DNA from: Taenia hydatigena
Taxonomy: Eukaryota > Platyhelminthes > Cestoda > Cyclophyllidea > Taeniidae
NCBI GenBank assembly: GCA_036345935.2
Contig: JADWOT020000008.1
Coordinates: 10,701,554-10,765,553 of the forward strand
Length of the DNA: 64,000 nucleotides
Direction: 5' to 3'
Positions within the stretch are counted from its first letter, which is position 1. Each line of letters starts with the position of its first letter. Shown here one piece after another: positions 1 through 10,074 of this stretch. The notes beneath the pieces are model-generated. The model saw only the letters and a list, made by a program, of their open reading frames with translations. It ran no database searches and had not been told where the DNA came from. A program made the translations under genes and the position numbers.

Positions 1-1393
1 TTAACGTGTAAACGTTTTCTCGCAAAATACAGAGATTTGGTTCATGTGTGGATAGACCCAAGAATATCTACAATTTGTGACGAATTCTGAATCACCCAAC
101 CACACCCAAGCTTAAAGCAGATGAGTAATTAAGGATAAATCAATGCAGAAATTCAGGAGCTACTCCAAAATCCGCTTGATCAGGAGAGAAGTTAACTTAT
201 AGGGATTAAATGATAGACATTGATGCACACACAAAAGTTGATTCTGGAGAAAAGCAAAGGCTTTGACCGCAGCTTCCACAATTGTAAATGTTTTAATAGT
301 TCCACATATCTCTGCAGAATGAAAGCATCCAATCGACTTGCAAAGAAAATTATTGACTAGAAGTGTTGTGGCTAGTCACTCCTTAAACATGGAAGCACCT
401 ATACGCACAAAGGGTGATTGACATCCTAATTGGGTGGATAAAACGTCGATACCGGCTCGATTGGATTTATTCACGGATATTGTGAGTTAATTAAACAAGT
501 TAGCGGCTTGAAATTATTAAGGCTCAAGACACAGTTCACTGTAAATCAACATTATGCATGGTACAGCCGATTAACAGAATAGAAAACTTGTCGCCCCCAA
601 AGTGTTGCTTCGAACGCACCAGTGGCCGTTGATTGTGTGAACTTAGCAAAACTACCAACTCCGGGTCAGCGCGAAGTGTCATGTGGAAGAGAAACGAAAT
701 TGGTCAGGATGAAATCATGCTGTTCTCATATGCTGTAGCTGGTTAGGAGCAAACTAAAAAAGTGGATATTGAGATGCCACACAGTGTGACTCGTAAAAAA
801 ACAGCACCGATGGTAGTGAAAGCATTATTAAAGCTTATGACAGTATCAATGTTCTCATTAACTAACAAAATAACGTGGTACAGAAGTAAAAAAGAAAAAG
901 CCTACCAAATCTGCATCCATACCGTACAGACAATGGCGTTCGTTGGGTCGATATCCAGGCAGAGTTCGTTGGTATGACATATACTCCCTTATCTTCTGTT
1001 CTCCCTCTCCGGGAGTCTAAAAGAGGATAGAATTTGTTCAACATGCAAATAAAATGGAGTTTGGAGACCCTACATATTCAATATGGAAGACAATAAACCG
1101 ATAAAATCAGAGAGAATTAGCTGAATGAAGCTGGCTTTAATGTCTTAAAAAGAAAACTGTGGGATTAATCGGCATTTCATTCCAAATAGTTAAGTTGCCA
1201 CACCTCATAATCTCAAGATCATACGTGATTAAGCTCAAGATCAATTGGATAAACTAAGTTCCACCAATATTTGATGTGCAAAGCATTCCCTTTCAAAAGT
1301 TCCAATAGTAAGATCCGAGCTCGCTCGAAAATGTTGAAGTGTGCAAAAATCGGATCCGACATCAAATGGGCAGAAAACATGACGACAACTTAC
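1..1393. other. No exon seen; probably XRN1 intron 4 (minus strand)
   Basis: This stretch lies downstream of the fourth XRN1 exon on the minus strand. I looked on the minus strand for the next conserved XRN1 blocks (the PGEGEHK and YGLDADL type motifs) and did not find them. The intron therefore probably runs past the left edge of the window. Short open frames here have no family resemblance. Confidence 0.5.
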
Positions 1394-3125
1394 ATCGTGC
1401 CCAGAGTAAACAACGTCAACTCGGCACCAAAGCGGATCTGCAGCAATTTGTTCGGCGATAAATTCTTTGAAATACTCATGTAAACTTTCCATAAATTCGG
1501 TTCCTGTTAGAGAAAAAAGGTTTTTCTCGTGTTTAAAATGTATACTTATGATAGCAGTTTCATCTGCCTTCACAAAATACTAAATGGAAAGACATCAGCC
1601 GCACTAGCTTATCATCCCACCGGTTCACTTCATTGTGTTAAAATTGTTAAAAACAATGATGGCACTAAGTTAATCCAACATACCCTTGCATACACTTAAC
1701 ACATCTATGCGATCAATACTCTAGGTGCTCGGAATGGTAGAGGACAAAATTTAATGAAAATAAATGCACCTGAGCAATTGGAAACACACGTTCATTAACA
1801 TCAAGCCGTACAACGAAGGAGCTTTGTTAAAAAAGTGAATGTTCGACTTTCAAATGAAAACAAATCTTGAACAGGAAATCGAGGAAACAAGATAGTAACT
1901 CAAGTGTTCGGTGATCCAAAAAACTCAAAGACCTTACGTACTGCAACGATTTTGGCATCTCCAAATCAAGCGGAACAAATGTTGGGGAATAGGCAAAAAA
2001 TCATTAACAATTCGCGAAACTAAATGGACAAACATCCCGAAGCCAAAGCAAGTCACATCGGAATAGGAATCAATGATACTTGAAAAGACAATGAACACAT
2101 ACCTGGTGATATGACGTTGGGATCGAAAACAGACTTTTCATCAAATTCAGGTTCCTTCTTCCTGCGTTTTGTTAATTCAGCAGCCAATTTTTCGGACCCT
2201 CTGAATAACCAAAAACAACCAATCGCCCATTTATATAAAGAATTTCCAAGATTTTCCGACGTTAAGTGCTAATTTTATTTCCATAATGAAGAAAGGAAAA
2301 CAAACGAGCGTAATTAGCGATCCATAGTAAGCTCGAGCTCCGGTAGAAATGAAGACTAGGAAAACAAACCAAAATTGAACATAATTTTGCTAGGTTATTT
2401 GGGAAGGAAATGACCTACACAAAACGACGAGCCCGTTGCTGGGTCATCTTCGCACGTGGTGCTACACCATCAACGGCAAGAAAAATAGTTTTCCGCGGTC
2501 TAATTAGACAAATTATGTGCTTCACATAATTGGCGATAGTTTGAAACACGACATCCTCATTATAAACATCTGGATGTGCATCATCACAGTGTGATGAAGA
2601 ATGGATAATCCCATTTAAGTCAAGGTATAAATGGTCGATCGGAACCACCTAAGTGATGAAAAGAGGAAATATTAAATGTTGAGGTACTCAAAACTCACGA
2701 TAAGACCATAACTATCGATGCAAAGGTCGTGATAACCTAATCAGGAAATGAAAATGTTTAAAAGCCAAAAGCCTTTTATATAGGAAAGCCCGGACCTAAT
2801 GATGAGAGCATGGGAACAATAAAGGGACATCCGGCGCCGAAATACAAAACTCCGACTTCAAGCCCTCTAATTAGTGCTGTAGTTCAAGTAATAAATCAAT
2901 AGAACCTGCTCATGGATAAAGTTCTCACAATAAATCAAAGTACGAATACGAATCGGAAAGAAAAGGGTAAAAAGTGTCGATATGCTAGAGCATCCGTGCC
3001 AATGTCAAGGAAAGCAACTATGGTGGAAAGGGCGAAAAATGCTGAACAACCTCATCTGGACGCAATATTTGATTAATGCACGGGTAGCGCCGACTGATCC
3101 ACCGATAGAACTTGGGTACACCCAT
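1394..3125 (-). CDS. XRN1: 5'-3' exoribonuclease XRN1, first four exons (partial)
   Basis: XRN1 degrades decapped 5'-monophosphate mRNA in the cytoplasm. Four exons read on the minus strand: 3125-3051, 2648-2419, 2200-2103 and 1503-1394, with phases 0, 2, 1 and 0, all joined by GT-AG introns. The start gives MGVPKFYRWISRRYPC, the hallmark XRN N-terminus. Exon 2 carries YLDLNGIIH with the metal-binding Asp at residue 35. It also carries AVDGVAPRAKMTQQRARRF, whose Lys, Gln and Arg residues correspond to the 5'-phosphate pocket. Exon 3 ends ...FDPNVISPG, and exon 4 continues with TEFMESLHEYFKEF and YSGHD, in the order expected for the family. The next exons (PGEGEHK onward) are not visible to the left. 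Later XRN1 exons appear on the opposite strand at 8241-8972. Identity is secure; whether the gene is intact is not. Confidence 0.92.
2201..2418 (-). other. XRN1 intron 2
   Basis: The donor reads TGT|gtaggt (2418 downward) and the acceptor ends attcag at 2201. An earlier GT (TTT|gtgtag) would put the next exon out of frame. The chosen donor gives Val-Gly-Ser-Glu-Lys-Leu across the junction and keeps the frame open. Confidence 0.75.
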
Positions 3126-3632
3126 TAAGTGGCCTAAATCAAAATGTTCAAATTTGCCTCAAATTTGTGATACACTTAAACAAAATAATTGCCCTTACCT
3201 TTAACAAAAGGAATTTTTGCAGCATTAAAAAGATTGCGTTATTTATTAAAGGCAATTAGGAATTTATTTCGCCTTACAATGTAATATGTAACATGTAACT
3301 GGATATTTAACGGATTCGGAATTTAAATCAGCAGTTAGTGGGTTTCTGCAAGTTATGTGAATATAATTTTAGAACAATTCTTTTTGTCAATAAAACTGAA
3401 AACGCTGCATTTATGTGGCGAGATTTAATCTAGGCCACAACAAGTCCATACGTTAACTGTAGGAGTTTATTCCTTTTCCTCCTCTTCCCTTCGACCACCC
3501 TTGGTTTGCAAAGGCCGAATGTCCTTAGCCATTTTTAGTGCACTAGATAAAACAGCCAGCAGATAACATATTAACAGGCGTTGTGAGGTGGGACTGCCCG
3601 CGTCAAGTCTGCCGATTTTGGTCTCGGAGACA

Positions 3633-3825
3633 GAGGTGGCCATATTGCCTTAGCCGCGTGGGACTGGCCTTTCAGTCATGCCAGCCGTAGCGTCCCGAGG
3701 CTCCCTCGAAGGCAAAAGAAGGCAGAATGCAAGAGTAAAATATATATGTTCAACGGACAGAGGGAAAGGAGCTGCTGGCAGGGCCTGGAAGCCAGCCTAC
3801 GCAGCTAAGGCAAAATAGCCACCTC
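3633..3825. repeat. Imperfect inverted repeat flanking a dispersed repeat unit
   Basis: Two arms of about 35 bp, at 3633-3668 and 3791-3825, are near reverse complements. Both begin gaggtggc when read inward and share a core ttgccttag. They enclose repeat unit A (3687-3780). The structure resembles a foldback or miniature mobile element. No transposase reading frame is visible nearby. Confidence 0.6.
3687..3780 (+). repeat. Dispersed repeat unit, copy A
   Basis: The copy begins gtagcgtcccgagg, has an AT-rich middle (taaaatatatatgttcaacg), and ends agagggaaaggagctgctgg. The same order of blocks recurs at 4412-4507 (same strand) and 4561-4657 (opposite strand). It could be part of a miniature retrotransposon terminal repeat; this is inference, since no coding or primer-binding region is evident. 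Confidence 0.65.
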
Positions 3826-4411
3826 TTTGACCTTGGCCGAAACCGGTGGCTCAAACAAACACAGTGCTACATTGGCCCTCTCCTCTTTTGAGCGTCGTCC
3901 TCGACGCGCCGCTTGGTACGCACCCCTTGGTACAAATCCCGCGTCAGCCATCACAACTTAGTCAGTGCTGCACGAAACACCCACAAGCTAACCACCCCAG
4001 TCGCCGACATTCGACACGATTGAGGCGATGCTTGGCACCAACGTCAGTGATCCCTCTTGACAGTGCATTGCACTTCGAGTTTCGTTTGGCTTGGGAACAA
4101 AGCTCAGAATAAGTGGTTCTACCGACCACCAGTATGTCCGTAGGGAGGCGTTAGCTCTTAGATCCCCTTATGCAAGTATATCAGGGGTAATCTTCGGAAC
4201 CAAACTTTCCAGGTGGTCCACGGCTAGTGTCGCTTCAGTTGTTAATAGCTTTCTTGTAGAACATGGAGATGGTGTAAATGCCGGAGGTGGACGTCGTTCT
4301 TGGCCCATCCATAGTGCATGCAGTTCTTTTGCACCGCTGCAACATGCCGCAGGCGGTAGAGATCGGGATAAAAACCCTATAGAGTTGGGTCCGCTTTCCG
4401 CTGCCACCAAT

Positions 4412-4657
4412 GTAGCGTCCCGAGACTCTATCAAAGGCAAAGGAGGGCAGAATGCTAAAGTAGAATATATATATATTCAACGGGTAGAGGGAATTAAGCT
4501 GCTGGCATGGCCCGGAGGCCCTCACCGAAACCGGTAATTCAAACAAACAAAGCACTACACCAGCAGCTTCATTCCCTCTGTCTATTAAATATATGTATAT
4601 ATATTTTGCCCTGATACTTTGTCTTCTTTTATCCTCTAGGGAGTCTCGAGACGCTAC
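4412..4657. repeat. Inverted pair of the dispersed repeat, copies B (+) and C (-)
   Basis: Copy B (4412-4507) reads gtagcgtcccgagactc, then an aatatatatat tract, then agagggaattaagctgctgg. Copy C (4561-4657) is the reverse complement of the same series, ending gagacgctac on the plus strand. A spacer of about 53 bp separates them, so the pair could fold into a long hairpin. The overlapping open frames here (roughly 4091-4555, both strands) are by-products of the repeat. Confidence 0.7.
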
Positions 4658-7600
4658 ATCAGACCCGTATTGCCTCCCAGCATCTCGCCTATAAGTTTCA
4701 TTTAAGGGAACATAAGTACTACCTTAACTCCTAAAAAACCACTGATGATTTTAATAAAATATCTTAAAAATTTACTTCTTGGGATCAAATTTAGATAAGT
4801 AGCGGGTATTTGCCTTTAACTAGATTGTTACAACCTCTTTTATTATTTATCATCGATAATTTCAGCGATATGCACTTTCTGGCATCCTTTCTACTCATGC
4901 AGGCCCCATATCCACCTTGAAGGCTTAATAAACTATAAAGGGGAAATACGACACGTGGAGACTGGAATGTCTGTGCAGCTGACTGTGGCTAAAAATGGCT
5001 ATTCTTTGCAACCTCTTTATAATTAAGGTGCTAATAAACTGCTAACAGTAAGTGCCATCCATTTTTGTACTGCTACGAATTTTTCCCTTTTAGCTTATAC
5101 TTTTACTGCATAAGGTACTAATTCACTCGATACCGCTTGTGATTATGGTGGAAGCATGACAAAACCGCTCCTGCACAAGAGTTGGGATGCCGCCTGAGGT
5201 CCACAGAGGTGTATTCGGCAGAGATGCAGGTGCTGAAGAAACAACTTTCACGAGGAAGTAAGTCATCGCAGGGTGTCGCATACCTTGAAGCTAGAGGACT
5301 TGTTGCACGTGGCTAGATGCCTTTGTTGGGCACCAGCTTCCTTTGAGACCAAGAATCCCTTAATCTTGCCCATTAGTAATTCCATCACACTCTATTCGTC
5401 GGACGCTTCCATGAGATTAATGGACATGCGGGAGTTTTACATTTGTGAGCAGCGTTGTTCGTGGTCAATCTGCGGCATCACTTTTGGCGAATAGGATTCT
5501 ATCAAATGAATTTCCCTTTATAGCTACTAGTGTGGTCTACCTTGGATCTCTGTTAGTAACGTGTAACGGATGGTTAGGAAAACCTTATAGATACGGTACA
5601 TAATAAGGTAGTCCGACTCTTATGTGTCTAATCCTTGTCAGCGTTTTCAAAATTTGGCACATGGTGAGAACGCCCTGGGGTCGACTGCAAAAACAGTGGG
5701 ACCGATTTTCGCAGAGCTGGAACAACGATGAAATACTGGCAAGCATGAGACCATGCCATGCCAGTTAAAATTCTGTGCAGCGGAAGATGCGTGTGTATCT
5801 TTACACTACTGGAGATATGCCAGCACAATGGCGCATGTAACGTATAATGAAGTCAGAACTTCTCTTTTTACTCCCGCTTTGGGTGGGTTATCTTGCGAAG
5901 CGGAGGAGATCCTGAACAACGGTCAGCTGGTAATGATATCGTATGGCGTAAATGTTCTTCCCATCATAACGCCGACTCGCCTGTTTTGGCTAAATGAAAA
6001 GTGAGAGTACGAACAATGCGAACATTCCAGAGCCGATGGTGGAAGAATTATTGCCCGCCTTGCTTCGATGGTATAAGTAAACATAGAAACGGTGTGTTTT
6101 TAGAATGAAAACCTGCTTCCTTTTATCGATGCAAGGGCTCAAAGGAGGATAGGAGCCTAATGGAATCATGAAAAAAGGAGCTTCCAGGACGGGATGTTCT
6201 AATTTGGACAATTGGTGGCACCTTAAGACAAGATGTACGATACTAATAGCTTTTGCAAAAGCCCATGATCAATGACACTTCTACTCCCTCAAAGAGAGGA
6301 GGGGAAGGAGAATTCAACACTACCAGTATACTCACTTTTCAATTTTATGCCGGTTTGCTCCTTTCCCTCCATTCGCAACTTTTGCTGCCCTTTTTTAAAT
6401 CATTGCTTCCTCCACAGATTATCGCTACTTATAACACCACTGCTGCTTCCGTTTTGCTTTTCCGATTCGCGAAAACTTGTGTTACTACTGCTTCCTTGCA
6501 GGAATGAATGCTCATCAAGACTGTATCGTCCTGATTCTTTGTATTTGGATGTAGTTCGAACCATAACAAACGCAAAAGATTAAATAAGTTTGGTTTCCAA
6601 AATTAACTATTTTGCTATTCTGTTACGTGCTCTGTCCTCTCTGTGCCTTTCGAGTGAGGGAGACTGCAAAACAGTCACTGCATCCCAGTCTTCAAGGTAA
6701 CGACAAACAGCATCCATATTAAATCCCTTCGTTTTTATGGAACTAAATTATTTTAAAATAAGTGTTAAAAACTGCTGACTTTTTGTTTGGGTTAATGCAC
6801 GATGGAAGCAGAGGCAGCTATAGCATGGTATTTTGATTGTTTGTTTAGTTCTCTGTTTTGGTAGAGAAGTCACAGAAGTGTCCCAACATTGCGCCTTCCC
6901 CAGATAGGTCGATAGACTCAAGGCCTTCTGCATGTCGAATATATGCATTCCACCCGAGTATTATGTGGCAGTGGATGGGGAAAATCGGTGACGAACCCGA
7001 ACATTAGGGCCGAAAATGGCTTTCACCTTCGGCAACTACCCCAGTCCTGTTTTCCAAGAGTGTCATTAACACCCAAGGTGACACTAGTCATGAACCATCA
7101 AATAAAGTTTTATCACATAGCTGCTTACCTTGCCTGTATGAAAATGGCAAGTATGTGGGCACGCTATGCGTCCTTCACTTCTCTACCAACTGGATAAAAC
7201 TCAAATAGATATGGTTGGACTATTCTGAAGTGAAAACAACATGGCGAGGAGGCATAAACGCGTAACCCTACCCCATAGATACATGTTCAATCCCATCTTC
7301 CTATCCAGTGGAATTGCTAAGGGAACCAATGACTTTGTGCTAATGTATCACCTTAGTTCGATGGGAATTCGATTACAATCACCGGTGGCTGGTGGGTGTT
7401 TTTCTTCCAACACCGATTGCATTGTGATGGCTAACGCGAGAGGCTGATGAGGAGGTAGCAATAAGGACGATGCTCAAAAGAGGAGAGGGAGGGTATGCAC
7501 TACGCTGGTTGTTTATTTAACTTTCGGTTTCATAAATAAGCAAATTAGGAGGGCTTCATCACTGTATCTCTGACAGGTGGGATGACCTCTTGGATATGCC

Positions 7601-8240
7601 AAAAGCCTCAAGTCCTACTAATTACGAATATATGCATTGTGCTCATGTAGCATTTCTTCTTTCGTATTTAAGATGTCTCGGGGCGCATAATGCTGGCCCG
7701 AGACTTCCCTGTCTTTGTAGTAACCCTTGCCGGAAGTCTATGCCTCCGAGCGGAAGCGGAAACTGCAGACAGTGAAGAGCCCACATAAAAAGCCAAGCAA
7801 CTCAATAAGCGATCAAACCACTTCAAAAAGTGTAGAAGTAGACCTAGTTGATCAATACAAAATTTGTGTAAACTGCAAATCTTCAAAGATTTGGTTGGAA
7901 TAAGACTGAAATCATCTAAGGGACTGTAGGTTGTTCGACAGACATAAATAATTATTCGACGGTCCATTGGTAACGTTTTATAAACTAGAAAGATAAGTTT
8001 CCTTGCACTTGTAACTGAAATTTATCGAACGAGTCAATTGCAACATGAATGTCTTGTTTCCCCTGCAACCACGCTAAACAAATTTTCAACAAGCATATTG
8101 TGCAGTTTAACATTTAAAATATTGGTAAGAGATTCTCTTTATTTCAGAGGCATGATGCATGCCAAAGGTTCATCACATTTGATAAGCACGCCCCAACGAA
8201 CGCCTAATGAATGGTGAAAGAGTGCATGTTTAAATTTCAG
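4658..8240. other. No supportable gene; intergenic or intronic
   Basis: I scanned this 3.6 kb stretch for the missing middle of XRN1 (about 100 residues between SGHD and the exon at 8241) and did not find it on either strand. Several short open frames, for example 5753-6004 and 6253-6583, lack convincing splice signals or family motifs. Confidence 0.5.
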
Positions 8241-8972
8241 TCGGAGCTCGCTTTCCCTTTCGATCTGGAGCGGATAGTTGACGACTGGATATTTATGGGG
8301 TACCTTTTGGGGAATGATTTTATCCCACACTTGCCCAACATGCACATCCATGCAGAATCAATGCTTTATCTGTGGGACACCTACCACGTGGTGCTTCCCA
8401 AATTGGACGGTAATGTTCTCTTCAGTTTTCCTCTTGATCCTCATTTCCTACACTGACTGAATTTACCCAGGAAGAGGGAATATCAACTAGCAGGACATTT
8501 ACATGGAGTTAGTGAGTGGTGGGCATGGGTGTGTTGATCATACATTAGTGGGTGATGTCGGTAGTTTTGCAGTACAGCAATGGGGTAACCAATGTAGATT
8601 CGTGAGAGTCACCTGTCCATGACGGTTGAGACTTCACTGTTAGAACTATCGTTGGAGCGTTGGGTGAACCGAGCTGTTTTTACCCAATCCTGGGTAGCAT
8701 TACTGTTTTTGGATGAGGCTAGCACTCGTTAGGTGAGGCTAGTTGATGTGGCTCGCCACATGTGTGTGTAAGGTATAGATGGGGCTAATTCGTGTGATAT
8801 AACCTTGCAGTTCTTGGTTTATTTATTTGGTTGTTTTGCAGATTAGCCTGTACACAGAGTCAAGTCTTGTAGGCCGTATTTACATCTATTTTATTCCAAC
8901 ACAGGCTACATAAATGAATTTGGGACGCTCAACCTTGAGAGGTTCCACATATTTCTCTCCGAATTGTCCAAG
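8241..8972 (+). CDS. XRN1: XRN1 fragment, two exons of the catalytic domain (opposite strand to the 5' exons)
   Basis: Exon A (8241-8409) follows the acceptor tttaaatttcag. It encodes DLERIVDDWIFMGYLLGNDF followed by IPHLP, the conserved GNDFxPH block of XRN nucleases. Exon B (8905-8972) follows acacag and encodes GYINEFGTLNLERFHIFLSE, matching the segment that comes next in XRN1. Exon A ends in phase 1 (G|gtaatg), exon B supplies the remaining two bases, and exon B ends in phase 0 at AAG|gtgagt. There are no stops and both splice sites look sound. No exons for the roughly 100 preceding residues or for the long C-terminal part were seen on this strand. The piece may be the displaced continuation of the gene at 1394-3125, a partial duplicate, or an assembly artefact. 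Confidence 0.85.
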
Positions 8973-10050
8973 GTGAGTGTTTTAGGCGTTATTTCGAGTC
9001 GTCAGACTCATCTTAGAATATGACGATAAACTGTGGAATGTTTTGAGTCAAAGGGTCGAGGCATGACACCTGCGATTTGACTTTAAATGGCATAGGTCTA
9101 CTGAGTGATTGGTCAAGCTGCTTGTGGAACGTATTGATGTTTGGAGTCCTAGTGGATGTGATCTTTTAGTCATTGGTTTGTAGCAAAGGGAATGTGTTCA
9201 GAGGTATTTCGCATGTCGAAGCGTTCTTAGACTGCAAATTTGGACCGATCTTGTGGTCACTTCGAGTGGCCGAGATTGGGAAGGGTTCGTTTCTTCTACG
9301 TTTGTATGTTTGCTGTCAGGTGTTGTTTGTTTGATGAACTTTGTCGATAACAGCCCCGTTGTGGCTTTCAAATCATTCCCAAGAACACACAGCATGACAG
9401 TATAGAAGCGAAGTCATTGGGATCCTACAGGAGGGTTGAAGGGCCAGCAGCCAAGATGGCATGCGTGTAGGCCTTGCCAACGATCTGTAGCCCGAATCAC
9501 GGAGGGGTAAATAGGTCAGCATAATTAAGTATTCGTCGAAGAGTACTGGCATTTTGCTACACAAAGTGAGGACACGGCCAACTGTGCTTAGCATTGGATG
9601 GATGAATGAGTGTTTGATGGATCGTTGTTGCGGTTTGGACATGTAGTTTGACACGAGTTGGTTCGAGGAGAGGGAGGCTGACCAGCGGTGGATGCAGGGC
9701 AAGCATGGTGCCCGGATGGCGCAGGAGTTGGAGTGCCTAGGTCAAGTCGACGCAGGTGCGGAGACGAATGTGCCGGCGGCTGGAATGGATCTATATTCGT
9801 AATAATATCTAACCTGCCACCTCTATCAATCTCCTCTATAATGGCGCATAACTTTGGCAGCCGCTAAATTGGCATGTTTGGTGAATTTTTTTGAATTTTT
9901 CAAAATTTATCATACTTTTACTAAAGCCACAAATGTAGCGCAGCCGTTAACAAAATTAATTCAATTTCTTTTCTAATTATTGCTAGGGTTTTTAGCAAGG
10001 CACTACGTTCGTTTCTAAGCTTAATTATTAGGAATTGTATGCTTTTATAA
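8973..10050. other. No exon seen; G/T-rich stretch
   Basis: The plus strand here is visibly rich in G and T (many gtgggt, ttggttt and gagtg words) up to about 9780, then turns AT-rich. The next expected XRN1 segment was not found. It may be a decayed repeat. Confidence 0.4.
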
Positions 10051-10074
10051 TATCCGTGGATCAGGGCACTTCAG

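Noticed and set aside
4091..4555. Open frames of 90-148 codons on both strands
   Set aside because: They arise from the inverted repeat cluster and have no splice or family support.
6253..6583. Two overlapping open frames, one with a GGEGE string reminiscent of the XRN1 PGEGEHK block
   Set aside because: The following residues do not match XRN1, no splice sites fit, and both frames are equally open, which points to chance.
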